The notes: generated from the letters alone by a model not told the origin. 64,000 nucleotides of DNA from Hyphomonadaceae bacterium (GCA_016791425.1 JAEUMQ010000001.1:127138-191137), one strand, 5' to 3'; positions 33,586 through 43,543 are shown, counted from the stretch's first letter. Made by a program: numbers and translations.

Positions 33586-34257
33586 TCAGTCGCGGTTGCG
33601 GCGGCCGCGCTTGCCCTTTTCCTTGGCGGCGGCTTCCGCGGCGGCCTGCTGCTCCGCCTGTTGCGCGGCTGCGGCGGCGCGCTGGGCTTCGGCGGCTTCC
33701 GCCTGCGTGCGCCATTCCGCGTCGCGCGGCGTGCCGACCGAGGAGATCACGCGGTTGAAGGTGTCGGCGCGGTCCGGCCCGCTATAGGAGAGGCAGAACG
33801 TCCAGATCTCGAGGCCCGGCCGGCGCTGATAGCCGCCGAGCACGGTGTGCTCGCCGGATTGGATGACGGCGCGCTGGATCGGCCAGAACCCGGACGTGTC
33901 GGCGCTGGTGCTCTGCACGACCGCCTGGTTGCGGAAGAGCCGGATGGAGGCGGCGGTCGCCTGCCAGGCGTCGTTGCCGATCGGGGTGGTCTCCATCGAG
34001 CGGCGCATGGTGTCGGCGCTGTGGGCGGCCCATTCCGCCCGGGTGAGCGAGAAGAACTGGCATTCCTCGTTGGCCGTCCCGGAGATCATCTGGGTGGTGT
34101 CGGCCGCCGCCCCGCGTTGCGCATCGACCGGCCAGGCCGGCGGATGCTGGAAGCTCAAGCGCCCGGCCGGGTCGTTCCAGGCTGTCCATTGGGCCTGAGC
34201 CAGAGCGGCGCCGGTGGCGACGGCCATGGCCAAGGCGGCGAAAGCGAAGACGCGCAT
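33586..34257 (-). CDS. Exported hypothetical protein with Gln/Ala-rich coiled coil
   Basis: 223 residues from the ATG at 34257: MRVFAFAALAMAVATGAALAQAQ is a Sec signal peptide. The body (AWNDPAGRLSFQHPPAWPVDAQRG, then ANEECQFFSLTRAEWAAHSADTMR, VQSTSADTSGFWPIQRAVIQSGEHTVLGGYQRRPGLEIWTFCLSYSGPDRADTFNRVISSVG) looks like a small periplasmic domain of the PsbP/lipid-binding kind. The C-terminus (AEAAEAQRAAAAAQQAEQQAAAEAAAKEKGKRGRRNRD) is a predicted coiled coil with a basic end. The open frame continues upstream to 34365, but lacks a signal. Function unknown. Confidence 0.78.
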   Translation of the reverse strand: MRVFAFAALAMAVATGAALAQAQWTAWNDPAGRLSFQHPPAWPVDAQRGAAADTTQMISGTANEECQFFSLTRAEWAAHSADTMRRSMETTPIGNDAWQATAASIRLFRNQAVVQSTSADTSGFWPIQRAVIQSGEHTVLGGYQRRPGLEIWTFCLSYSGPDRADTFNRVISSVGTPRDAEWRTQAEAAEAQRAAAAAQQAEQQAAAEAAAKEKGKRGRRNRD

Positions 34258-34487
34258 GCAGAAAACCTCCCGGGATCTTTGGGCCCGTTTTTGTCCAATC
34301 AGGCGCACCCCAGGCGCGCCAGTCCCTGCGAGGGCGGTTTTAGAGCCCGCCGGCGGCCCGGTCAAAGCGGCGAGCCCGTCCTTTTTGCCCGCCGTCCATG
34401 CAGGAACGGCCCGCTCCCCCCTGCCCCAAGCCCGCGCCGTGGCGCCGGACGCCGCGAGCCTCTAAAGGAAGCAAAAGGGAGAAGCAC

Positions 34488-35360
34488 ATGAGCCAAGGCC
34501 TTCGCGGCAAGACGCTGTTCATCACCGGCGCGAGCCGCGGCATCGGGCTGGCGATCGCGCTCCGCGCCGCCAAGGACGGCGCCAACATCGCGGTCGCCGC
34601 CAAGACCGCCGAGCCGCACAAGCATCTGCCCGGCACGATCTATTCGGCCGCCGAGGAGATCGAGAAATGCGGCGGCCGGGCGCTGGCGCTCATCGTCGAT
34701 GTGCGCGACGAGGCAAGCGTCATGGGCGCGGTGGAGAGGACCGCCGAGACCTTCGGCGGCATCGACATCTGCGTGAACAACGCCTCCGCCATCCAGCTCA
34801 CCGGCACGCTGCAGACCGACATGAAGCGCTACGACCTGATGAACCAGGTGAACGCGCGCGGGAGCTACCTCACCTCGAAGGCCTGCATTCCGCACCTGAA
34901 GAAATCCGCCAATCCCCACGTGCTGATGCTCTCGCCGCCCTTGGACATGCAGACGAAGTGGTTCCAGAACCACGTCGCCTACACGATGGCGAAATTCGGC
35001 ATGTCGATGTGCGTGCTCGGCATGGCCGGCGAATTCAAAGAGGACGGCATCGCGTTCAACGCGCTCTGGCCGCGCACGGGCGTGGCAACCGCCGCGATCG
35101 AGTTCGCCTTGGGCGGCGAGGAGATGCTACGCGCCTGCCGCTCGACCGACATCATGGCCGACGCCGCCCATGTGATCTTCAACAAGCCGGCGCGCGAATG
35201 CACCGGCAATTTCTTCATCGACGATATTCTTCTCTACGAGAACGGCGAGCGCGACTTCGACAAGTACCGCGTCGATCCGACGAAGGATCTCTTCCAGGAC
35301 TTCTTCGTGCCCGACACGATGCCGCCGCCGCCCGGCGTAAGCCTGAAGGCGGTAAAATAG
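34488..35360 (+). CDS. SDR family oxidoreductase (HSDL2-like)
   Basis: 290 residues from the ATG at 34488, after AAAGGGAGAAG. KTLFITGASRGIGLAIALRAAKDGANIAVAAKTAEPHKHLPGTIYSAAEEI with its 2-residue-longer cofactor loop is typical of the HSDL2-like subgroup. NNASAIQLTGT replaces the usual NNAG, the Ser is in VLMLSPPLDM and the YxxxK pair in HVAYTMAKFGMSMCVLGMAGEF. The C-terminus (GNFFIDDILLYENGERDFDKYRVDP) is also subgroup-specific. Related proteins are linked to lipid or fatty-acid metabolism; the exact substrate is unknown. Confidence 0.92.
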   Translation: MSQGLRGKTLFITGASRGIGLAIALRAAKDGANIAVAAKTAEPHKHLPGTIYSAAEEIEKCGGRALALIVDVRDEASVMGAVERTAETFGGIDICVNNASAIQLTGTLQTDMKRYDLMNQVNARGSYLTSKACIPHLKKSANPHVLMLSPPLDMQTKWFQNHVAYTMAKFGMSMCVLGMAGEFKEDGIAFNALWPRTGVATAAIEFALGGEEMLRACRSTDIMADAAHVIFNKPARECTGNFFIDDILLYENGERDFDKYRVDPTKDLFQDFFVPDTMPPPPGVSLKAVK

Positions 35361-35380
35361 CGCGCGACCTTCGCAGGTGT

Positions 35381-35452
35381 GGAGCGCGGGCCTCCAGGCC
35401 CGCAAATTTTGCACACGTCGCATGAGGATGCGGGCCTGGAGGCCCGCGCTCC
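35381..35452. repeat. Perfect 24-base inverted repeat with nested palindromes
   Basis: Bases 35381-35404 and 35429-35452 are exact reverse complements, separated by 24 bases. Each arm contains its own palindrome, GCGGGCCT-CC-AGGCCCGC in the left arm. The element fills the short gap between the convergent SDR and tadA genes. It resembles REP-like elements spread in many bacterial genomes. It can fold as one long hairpin or two short ones and may terminate transcription from both sides. Confidence 0.85.
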
Positions 35453-35458
35453 AACCTA

Positions 35459-35911
35459 CTAACGGCGCGCTTTGAAGAAGTCCTTCAGAAGCGCCGCGGA
35501 TTCATCGGCGCGGATGCCGTGCGCGAGCTGCGGGCGCCAATGGCAGGTCGGCGCGTAGAAGAAGCGGACGCCGCTCTCCACCGCTCCCCCCTTCGGATCA
35601 GATGCGCCATAGACGAGCCGCATGATCCGCGCGTTGGCGATCGCGCCTGCGCACATCGCGCAAGGCTCGAGCGTGACGTACATCGTGAGCGCGTCGCGCA
35701 AACGGTAATTGCCGAGCTTGCGCGCCGCCTCCCGGATCGCGACGATCTCGGCATGCGCGGTGGGATCGCAGTTCCCGATCGGCGCATTGGCGCCGGTCGC
35801 GACGATCGCGCCGACATGATCGACGATCACCGCGCCGACCGGCGCCTCGCCCGCATCGGCAGCCTTGCGCGCCTCGGCGAGCGCGACGCCCATCATCTCA
35901 TGATCGTTCAT
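35459..35911 (-). CDS. tadA: tRNA-specific adenosine deaminase TadA
   Basis: TadA deaminates A34 to inosine in tRNA-Arg(ACG). The 150-residue protein has both zinc motifs: DPTAHAEIVAI (HAE at 53-55, with the catalytic Glu) and LEPCAMCAGAI (PCxxC at 83-87). GEAPVGAVIV and the NARIMRLVYGASDPKGGAVESGV block are typical of TadA rather than of cytidine or guanine deaminases. The start overlaps the ABM gene end by four bases, so the two are translationally coupled. Confidence 0.94.
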   Translation of the reverse strand: MNDHEMMGVALAEARKAADAGEAPVGAVIVDHVGAIVATGANAPIGNCDPTAHAEIVAIREAARKLGNYRLRDALTMYVTLEPCAMCAGAIANARIMRLVYGASDPKGGAVESGVRFFYAPTCHWRPQLAHGIRADESAALLKDFFKARR

Positions 35912-36237
35912 GCTTCCGACTCGGACGGCCCCAACAGGAGATCGTCGAGCACGACGAGCCTTTCAAGCACTTCCAGGCTGCCGCCCTGCATCGCCTCGGT
36001 GTACATCGCCCGCGTCGCAGGATCATTGTAGGGCATGCGCCCGTCCTTGGCAGTGCGCCAAGTCTCCTCGTCCGGCCAGACCGCGTAGGCGATGTACGAG
36101 CCGTCTTCGGCCCGGTGCAGGCGCGAGCCCCAGCCGCCGAGATCGCGCCGGATGGCGAGCGTGCCCCTGCGCCAGCTCTCCTCGAAGAGGGCTTCCCGTT
36201 CCGGCCTGATGCGCCAGCGATAGAGAACGGCGAACAT
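35908..36237 (-). CDS. ABM-domain (antibiotic biosynthesis monooxygenase-like) protein
   Basis: 109 residues from the ATG at 36237: MFAVLYRWRIRPEREALFEESWRRGTLAIRRDLGGWGSRLHRAEDGSYIAYAVWPDEETWRTAK is the ABM ferredoxin-like fold (strand, long helix, strands with GSRLHR and SYIAYAVWPDEETW). ABM proteins act as small oxygenases, haem oxygenases or isomerases, and many have unknown roles. The open frame continues seven residues upstream. It overlaps tadA by ATGA. Confidence 0.85.
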   Translation of the reverse strand: MFAVLYRWRIRPEREALFEESWRRGTLAIRRDLGGWGSRLHRAEDGSYIAYAVWPDEETWRTAKDGRMPYNDPATRAMYTEAMQGGSLEVLERLVVLDDLLLGPSESEA

Positions 36238-36306
36238 GCGCGACTCCCGAAGCCCCATGAAGCATAAAGCGGGCCGTTAAGCTTGCTTGAACGCCAGTCT
36301 GAACGC

Positions 36307-37050
36307 ATGAGACGGCGTATGGTTGACGACATCCCGGACCGCGATGGAGAGCGGATCGCCAAGGCGCTGGCGCGCGCCGGGATCGCATCGCGCCGCGAGG
36401 CCGAGCGGATGATCGCCGACGGCCGCGTCAGCGTGAACGGCAAGACCTTGGAGAGCCCCGCCTTCAATGTGACGCGCAAGGATGACATCCGCGTCGATGG
36501 CAAGCGCATCGGCGCGGCCGAGGAGACGCGGCTGTGGCGCTATCACAAGCCCGCGGGACTGGTGACGACGCACGCCGATCCGCAGGGGCGCCCCACCGTG
36601 TTCGAGCATTTGCCGCGCAAGCTGCCGCGGGTGATCTCGGTGGGGCGCCTCGATCTGAATTCCGAAGGCCTACTGCTGCTCACCAATGACGGCGAGCTGG
36701 CGCGCACTTTGGAGCTGCCCGCGACGGGCCTGACGCGCACGTATCGCGCGCGCGCGTTCGGCGCCGTCACGCAGGCCGAACTCGACGGCTTGTCGAAAGG
36801 GATCGAAATCGCCGGCGTGCGCTATGGGCCGATCGAGGCGCAGCTCGATGTGAAGCGCGGCGGCAATGCGTGGATCACATTGGCGCTGAAGGAAGGCAAG
36901 AACCGCGAGGTGCGCCGCGTGCTGGAAGCGTTGGGGCTGAAGGTGAATCGGCTCATCCGTACAAGTTATGGGCCGTTCGAGCTGGGGACGCTGGAAGCCG
37001 GCGCGGTGGAGGAGATTCCGCGCAAGGCCTGGAAGAGCGCGCTGCGCTGA
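36307..37050 (+). CDS. rRNA pseudouridine synthase (RsuA/RluB family)
   Basis: 247 residues from the first ATG (36307; 36319 also possible). An N-terminal S4 RNA-binding domain (ERIAKALARAGIASRREAERMIADGRVSVNGKTL) is followed by the catalytic domain with the GRLDLNSEGLLLLTNDGELA block, which holds the conserved Asp nucleophile. GLKVNRLIRTSYGPFELGTL is the usual C-terminal block. This domain set fits RluB (23S rRNA U2605) or RsuA/RluE; RluB is the most likely, but the subfamily is not certain. Confidence 0.92.
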   Translation: MRRRMVDDIPDRDGERIAKALARAGIASRREAERMIADGRVSVNGKTLESPAFNVTRKDDIRVDGKRIGAAEETRLWRYHKPAGLVTTHADPQGRPTVFEHLPRKLPRVISVGRLDLNSEGLLLLTNDGELARTLELPATGLTRTYRARAFGAVTQAELDGLSKGIEIAGVRYGPIEAQLDVKRGGNAWITLALKEGKNREVRRVLEALGLKVNRLIRTSYGPFELGTLEAGAVEEIPRKAWKSALR

Positions 37051-37059
37051 AACGCCGTC

Positions 37060-37407
37060 TCAGCGCGGCTGCCATTCCGGAATCTCCTTCGCCTCGAGGA
37101 TGCCCTGGCGGATGAGGTCCTGGATGCGCGAGATTTCCTCCGTGAGCTGCTTGGACACGCCGATGACGAAGGAAAAGCCCGCCCAGCGCATGTCCTGCAA
37201 CTGCATCTTCCCTTCCTCGTAGTTTAGGATCTTCGCCGGATCGACGTCTATGCCATAAAAAGACATGCCGAACTCGTCGAGGTCGGCAGACCATCCGTAC
37301 GATACGCCCGTCTCGCTGTCGGTGTCCCTCCTCATGGATATCCCCAAGTGCTCCTCAAGGATCGCTACGACGTCCTCAATGGCGCGATATTTTGTGCCGA
37401 ACTCCAT
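37060..37407 (-). CDS. Small acidic hypothetical protein
   Basis: 115 residues from the ATG at 37407: MEFGTKYRAIEDVVAILEEHLGISMRRDTDSETGVSYGWSADLDEFGMSFYGIDVDPAKILNYEEGKMQLQDMRWAGFSF... with a helical C-terminus (LTEEISRIQDLIRQGILEAKEIP). It is acidic and less GC-rich than its neighbours. Size, charge and being second in a coupled pair fit an immunity or antitoxin-like protein, but I do not recognise a family. The start shares one base with the stop of the upstream small gene (TGATG). Confidence 0.6.
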   Translation of the reverse strand: MEFGTKYRAIEDVVAILEEHLGISMRRDTDSETGVSYGWSADLDEFGMSFYGIDVDPAKILNYEEGKMQLQDMRWAGFSFVIGVSKQLTEEISRIQDLIRQGILEAKEIPEWQPR

Positions 37408-37691
37408 CACACCCCTCTTTGGTCTCTTCGCATCAGTGGAACAGCAGGCCCCGGACGATTGCGCATGGCCCCTGCGGAGCTGAATATCATGTAGGTTACC
37501 TCTCGCCCGTTCACGTCTCTTGAAAGCCCCACCACGCCCAGCGCGGTCATCTGTCGGGCCTGAAGCGGGGCGGTTCTGTCACGGCTGTGCATCGGCATCC
37601 TACGCTGACGCGCTGCGGCAAGCAGGAGCGGGCTGACAATGGCCATATCGAAATCGTTCGGGCCGGTTTCCGTCAGCACCCCTGCGGTCAT
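37407..37691 (-). CDS. Small hypothetical protein, possible remnant
   Basis: 94 residues: MTAGVLTETGPNDFDMAIVSPLLLAAARQRRMPMHSRDRTAPLQARQMTALGVVGLSRDVNGREVTYMIFSSAGAM... No family recognised. The frame is open for another 16 residues upstream (ARKPICAEAPPAVGL) before a stop, so the visible start may not be the original one. It could be the decayed end of a longer protein, perhaps a toxin-like partner of the gene at 37060. Coding status is uncertain. Confidence 0.35.
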   Translation of the reverse strand: MTAGVLTETGPNDFDMAIVSPLLLAAARQRRMPMHSRDRTAPLQARQMTALGVVGLSRDVNGREVTYMIFSSAGAMRNRPGPAVPLMRRDQRGV

Positions 37692-37831
37692 GAGACCGAC
37701 CGCTGGCGGCGCTTCCGCGCAGATAGGCTTGCGCGCCGGTCACCCGCGTGCGGAACTGATCGCAGACTGAACTCGGTCGGATAAGTTGCTGCAAAAGTGG
37801 CGATCGGCCTTGTCCCGCCTCGCGGACGGGC

Positions 37832-37863
37832 GGGGATCGAGCGGCGGCGATCCCCCTATTTTC
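37832..37863. repeat. Short intergenic repeat, copy 2
   Basis: Contains GGGGATCG-AGCGGCGG-CGATCCCC, a perfect 8-base stem, followed by CTATTTT. The region matches 9086-9116 with few differences. It sits at the 3' end of the TerC gene. It could form a hairpin on the plus strand with a T-run, but no plus-strand gene ends here. Confidence 0.5.
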
Positions 37864-37867
37864 GCGC

Positions 37868-38539
37868 TTACGAGGCGTGCCCGCCGAGGAAAGACGGCAG
37901 CGCCGGGATCGCGGCGGGGAAGAAGTTGTGCCCGTCCTCCCACACCATGCGCATGCCGGCGAAGAGGATGATCACGATGCCGACCACCGCGATCCAGCGA
38001 TAGCGCTCGATGACGCGCGCGATGACCGACGCGGCGAGCCCCATCAGGATCACAGAGAGGATGAGCCCGAACCACATGATGTACATGTTGTGCTTCGACA
38101 CCGCCGCCACCGCGAGCACGTTGTCGAGCGACATCGAGACGTCGGCGATGATGATGGTCAGGAGCGCGCGCCAGAACGTCTTGGGCGCCTTGCCCTCGCT
38201 GGCGATGCCCTCGGCGAGATGCTCGCCGGCGACCGGATCGCCGACCGCGACGGGCCGGTGCGCCTTGAGGTCCTGCCACATGCGCCACGCGACCCAGAAG
38301 AGCAGCAGCCCTCCCGCCAGCAAGAGGCCCTGGATAGAGAGCAGCGCGAGCGTCACGGTCGCGAACGCGATCCTGAGCACCAGCGCCAGGATGACGCCCC
38401 AGAAGATCGCGCGTCGCTGCTGCGCCGCGGGCAGCGCGGCGGCCGCCAGGCCGACCGCGACCGCGTTGTCGCCGGCGAGCGCAAGATCGATGAGCACGAC
38501 CTGAAAGAGCGCCGCGACGTCGGCGATGATGATTTCCAC
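37868..38539 (-). CDS. TerC family integral membrane protein (YjbE type)
   Basis: 223 residues with about seven membrane segments. I choose the GTG at 38539, giving MEIIIADVAALFQVVLIDLALAGDNAVAVGLAAAALP, the usual start of the group; the 22 residues coded upstream look like a shadow. Conserved Asp residues are in LALAGDNAVAV and IIIADVSMSLDNVLAV, the two halves of the duplicated TerC fold. A cytoplasmic loop (DLKAHRPVAVGDPVAGEHLAEG) separates them. TerC proteins are proposed metal (Mn) exporters; which metal is moved here is unknown. Confidence 0.92.
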   Translation of the reverse strand: MEIIIADVAALFQVVLIDLALAGDNAVAVGLAAAALPAAQQRRAIFWGVILALVLRIAFATVTLALLSIQGLLLAGGLLLFWVAWRMWQDLKAHRPVAVGDPVAGEHLAEGIASEGKAPKTFWRALLTIIIADVSMSLDNVLAVAAVSKHNMYIMWFGLILSVILMGLAASVIARVIERYRWIAVVGIVIILFAGMRMVWEDGHNFFPAAIPALPSFLGGHAS

Positions 38540-38652
38540 GGGCCCCCCGCTGAGCGCAATTGCTATGCGTTGCGGGCATATCGCGGTCGCCCGGGGCTCG
38601 GTCAAGGCCGCGCCTGGACAAGGCGCGCAAACGCCGCGATCAGATTTTCGTC

Positions 38653-39807
38653 ATGGAGCGCCCCGCCTCCCGCGCCGCGATCGCGCCTTTCCTGGCGATG
38701 GAGATGGCGCGCGAGGCCGGCGCCCGGGCGGCGGCCGGCGAGAGCATTGTGCGCTTCGATGTCGGCCAGCCCTGGGTTGGGGCGCCGGCCAAAGCCATCG
38801 AGGCGGTCCGTGCGGCGCTGGGGCGCGAGACGCTGGGATACACCGACGCCCTGGGCAGCCCCGCGCTGCGCGAAGCGCTCGCAACGCATTACCGCGAGCG
38901 CTACGGCGTTGAGGTCGCCCCTGCGCGGATCGCCATCGCCACCGGCGCCTCCGGGGCTTTCATCCTCGCCTTCCTCGCCCTCTTCGACACCGGCGCGCGC
39001 GTCGCAATGGCTGCGCCTGGCTATCCGCCCTACCGCCACATCCTCACCGCGCTCGGCATGCGCGCCGCGATCGCCGAGGCGAGCGTAGCGGATCGCCTGC
39101 AGCTGACGCCGGATCATCTGCGCGAACTGGCGGCCAAGGAGGCTATCGACGGAGTGCTCGTGGCGAGCCCCGCCAACCCGACCGGCGCGATGCTCACCCC
39201 GGCCGAGAAGCACGCGCTGGCGGAGACGGCCCGCGCCCTCGGCGCCCCGCTCATCTGCGACGAGATCTATCACGGCCTCACCTATGGCGCGGACGCGACC
39301 ACCGCCCTCAAGGCCGATCCCGACGCGATCATCGTGAGCTCGTTCTCGAAATACTGGGCGATGACCGGATGGCGCGTCGGCTGGCTGGTCGTGCCCGATC
39401 ACCTGATCGGGGCGGTGGAGCGGCTGGCGCAGAACCTCACGGTCTCGCCCCCGCACGTCTCGCAGATCGCGGCGCTGGGCGCTCTTCAGGCCACGGACGA
39501 ATGCGAGGCGCGCCGCGCGATCCTGGCTGAGAACCGCGCGGCGCTGCTCGCGGCGCTGCCGCGCCTGGGCTTCACGCTCGCGGCGCCGGCGGATGGGGCG
39601 TTCTATCTCCTCGTCGATATCGGCGCCCATTCCGCCGACAGCCTCTCCTTCTGCCGACGCGCGCTCGCCGAAGCGGGCGTCGCCATGACCGCCGGAATCG
39701 ATTTCGACGAGACGCGCGGCCATCGCTGGGTGCGCCTCTCCTACGCGCGCGACCCAGCCGAAGTGGCGGACGGGATCGCGCGCCTGGAGCGCTGGCTCGC
39801 TCGCTAG
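38653..39807 (+). CDS. Class I/II PLP-dependent aminotransferase
   Basis: 384 residues from the ATG at 38653. PLP lies at Lys233 in VSSFSKYWAMTGWRVGW. The usual supporting residues are in ASPANPTGAM (Asn), LICDEIYHGL (Asp and Tyr), and GWRVGW followed by a C-terminal RWVRLSYA block with the carboxylate-binding Arg. GYTDALGSPALREALATHYRERYG is the standard N-terminal region of the AAT-I alpha/gamma group. The amino donor cannot be fixed from sequence; no pathway neighbours help. Confidence 0.92.
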   Translation: MERPASRAAIAPFLAMEMAREAGARAAAGESIVRFDVGQPWVGAPAKAIEAVRAALGRETLGYTDALGSPALREALATHYRERYGVEVAPARIAIATGASGAFILAFLALFDTGARVAMAAPGYPPYRHILTALGMRAAIAEASVADRLQLTPDHLRELAAKEAIDGVLVASPANPTGAMLTPAEKHALAETARALGAPLICDEIYHGLTYGADATTALKADPDAIIVSSFSKYWAMTGWRVGWLVVPDHLIGAVERLAQNLTVSPPHVSQIAALGALQATDECEARRAILAENRAALLAALPRLGFTLAAPADGAFYLLVDIGAHSADSLSFCRRALAEAGVAMTAGIDFDETRGHRWVRLSYARDPAEVADGIARLERWLAR

Positions 39808-39889
39808 GCGATCCGTTCAGGCGCCGTTCAGGCAGGGATGTTCAAGAAATGTTCAGCTAGGGACGTGCCGGGCGCGGGAGAGCCGCCGC

Positions 39890-41245
39890 ATGAAACGAAT
39901 GACAATCGCGGCGCTGTGCGCAGCGACGATGTTGGGTTGGGCAGGCGCAGCCTCTGCGCAGGACGGCGGACGCTGGGAGCGCGGCGGCGGTCGCGGCGAC
40001 GGCGGGCGCGCGGAGCGGTCCGAGGGCCGGCGCGGCGGCCCAAATGGCGGCGACGGCGGCGGTCAGGGCTGGCGTCAGCAGCAAGGCAATCCAGGCGGCA
40101 ATGGCGGCGGCCCAGGCTGGCGTCAGCAGCAAGGCAATCCCGGCGGCGACGGCGCTCGGGAAGCGCGACGCCAAGGCGGCGGCCCCGGCGCGGGCGGCGG
40201 CGAAGGCTGGCGTCAGCGTCAGCAGGCGCAGCCGGGCAATCCCGGCGCCGGCGGCGAACCGGCCTGGCGTCCCCCGCAACAGAGACCAGGCGGCCCCGAC
40301 GGCCAGAACTGGCGCGGCCGGTATGCCGGCCAGGAGCGCCCGCAGGGCCAGCCGCGCGTGCAAGGCGCGCCCGATCAGAATTGGCGCGGGCGTTCCGCCG
40401 GCCAGCAATTCCCGCAAGGTGAGATCCGCCGCGCGCCGGACAGCCAGCGCGAGCGCCGCGCCTTCGAAGGCGGCCCCGGCCCTCGCACGGACGGGCCGCG
40501 CATCCAGGGCGGCGGCCCCTCGCAGGAATGGCGGCAGCGCCAGCAGGGCCAAAGCGGGCAAGCGTATCGCCAGCGCGGTCCCGATCAGGGCGAAGTGCTC
40601 CGCGGCGGCCCCGACTACCGCCGCAACCCCGATCAGCGGCAGGCCTCGCCCAGCGAGCGCTGGCGCAGCCAAGGCGGCGATCAACGCGGCTTCGATCAGC
40701 AGCGGCGCGACGGCTGGCGCGGCGATAATCGCGGCAATTATTCCGGCCGCCCGGACCTGAACCGCGGCGACAACAACCGCCGCTATTCCGGCGATCGGCG
40801 CGGTCCTTCGCGCGCCTATACCCAGCTGCGTCCGCGCGCGCATTCCTATCGCGATTGGCGCGCGGTGCCGCAGGGCCGCTATTTCGACCGCGGCTACGCC
40901 TCGGTGATCGGCCGCTACTACAACCACCATTATCGCTGGTGGGGCGAACCGGGCTGGCGCACGCCGTACCGGCCCTGGCGCGTGGGCTATTACCTGCCGG
41001 CCTACGCGTCCTACGGACCGGTCCCGTACGACCTCTACCGGCTCCTGCCGCCGCCGCCCTATGGCTGCCGGTACGTCCGGTACGGCAACGACATCCTGCT
41101 GATCGCGATCAGCTCGCTGATGGTGCTCGACGCGATCCTCTGGCTCGATGACGGCGACTATTACGGCTACGACGACGGCTATTACGACGATGGCGGCTAT
41201 TACGAGGACGACCGCTACGGCGACGACTATTACGACGAGTACTGA
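39890..41245 (+). CDS. RcnB-family protein with long Gln/Gly/Arg-rich repeat region
   Basis: 451 residues. MKRMTIAALCAATMLGWAGAASAQ is a Sec signal peptide. Residues 24-300 are low complexity, with near-identical GWRQQQGNPGG units and many QNWRGR/WRQRQQ repeats. From about residue 310 an RcnB-like domain follows (YRDWRAVPQGRYFDRGYASVIGRYYNHHYRWWGEPGWR, then a PPPPYGCRYVRYGNDILLIAISSLMVLDAI block). The C-terminus is a Tyr/Asp/Gly-rich tail. RcnB in E. coli is a periplasmic protein of nickel/cobalt homeostasis at about 110 residues, so this is several times longer. Metal handling or envelope matrix function is inferred. Confidence 0.85.
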   Translation: MKRMTIAALCAATMLGWAGAASAQDGGRWERGGGRGDGGRAERSEGRRGGPNGGDGGGQGWRQQQGNPGGNGGGPGWRQQQGNPGGDGAREARRQGGGPGAGGGEGWRQRQQAQPGNPGAGGEPAWRPPQQRPGGPDGQNWRGRYAGQERPQGQPRVQGAPDQNWRGRSAGQQFPQGEIRRAPDSQRERRAFEGGPGPRTDGPRIQGGGPSQEWRQRQQGQSGQAYRQRGPDQGEVLRGGPDYRRNPDQRQASPSERWRSQGGDQRGFDQQRRDGWRGDNRGNYSGRPDLNRGDNNRRYSGDRRGPSRAYTQLRPRAHSYRDWRAVPQGRYFDRGYASVIGRYYNHHYRWWGEPGWRTPYRPWRVGYYLPAYASYGPVPYDLYRLLPPPPYGCRYVRYGNDILLIAISSLMVLDAILWLDDGDYYGYDDGYYDDGGYYEDDRYGDDYYDEY

Positions 41246-41267
41246 GCGCGCTCGCGCCGGCGGATGG

Positions 41268-41296
41268 GGCCGCCCTCCTGTCGGGGGGCGGCCTTT
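41268..41296 (+). terminator. Rho-independent terminator after the RcnB-like gene
   Basis: GGCCGCCC (41268-41275) pairs with GGGCGGCC (41286-41293), followed by TTT. It lies 22 bases after the RcnB-like stop. The T-run is short, but the stem is perfect and separates this gene from the groESL promoter region. Confidence 0.65.
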
Positions 41297-41372
41297 CGCT
41301 GTGGGCGGCGCCCCCCAAACTTTCCCAGGCGCGCCATTGACGCCGCGCGAGGCCTCGCCTAAATCCAGGCCG

Positions 41373-41399
41373 TTAGCAGCCGGGCCGGCCGAGTGCTAA
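41373..41399. promoter_or_regulatory. CIRCE element (HrcA operator) for groESL
   Basis: TTAGCAGCC (41373-41381), a 9-base spacer and GAGTGCTAA (41391-41399) match the CIRCE consensus TTAGCACTC-N9-GAGTGCTAA; the right arm is perfect and the left arm differs at two to three bases. It is 53 bases before groES. Repression by HrcA at normal temperature is family knowledge; hrcA is not in this window. Confidence 0.85.
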
Positions 41400-41452
41400 T
41401 CGCGTCGCCGGGTTGCAAACGACATCTATAGATTGAACCTGAGGAGGTCCAA

Positions 41453-41770
41453 GTGGCGAGCTTTCGTCCGCTGCACGACCGCGTCCTGGTGCGGCGCGTG
41501 AAGGAAGAGGAAAAGACCAAGGGCGGGATCATCATCCCCGACACGGCCCAGGAGAAGCCGCAGGAAGGCGAGATCGTCGCCGTCGGCCCCGGCGCCCGCG
41601 ACGAGGACGGCGAGCGCATCGAGATGGACGTGAAGGCCGGCGACCGCATCCTGTTCGGCAAGTGGTCGGGCACGGAAGTGAAGATCGACGGTGAGGAGCT
41701 CCTGATCATGAAGGAGTCCGACATCATGGGCGTCATCGAGACGAAGGCCGCGAAGAAGGCGGCGGCCTAG
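41453..41770 (+). CDS. groES: Co-chaperonin GroES
   Basis: GroES caps GroEL and helps close the folding chamber. The 105-residue product has [42 protein letters not shown] (mobile loop included) and [33 protein letters not shown]. It starts at a GTG (41453) after a strong GAGGAGG, giving [11 protein letters not shown]. Together with groEL it forms an operon under a CIRCE element, but a 29-base imperfect inverted repeat separates the genes. Confidence 0.97.
   Translation: MASFRPLHDRVLVRRVKEEEKTKGGIIIPDTAQEKPQEGEIVAVGPGARDEDGERIEMDVKAGDRILFGKWSGTEVKIDGEELLIMKESDIMGVIETKAAKKAAA

Positions 41771-43543
<1,773 letters not shown>

Noticed and set aside
36274-36290. CtrA-like box (TTAA-N7-TGAA) before the pseudouridine synthase
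   Set aside because: One mismatch in the right half-site and no reason to link the gene with the cell cycle; too weak.
41412-41432. Promoter -35/-10 for groES from TTGCAA and TATAGA
   Set aside because: Spacing is only nine bases; only the CIRCE element is well supported.
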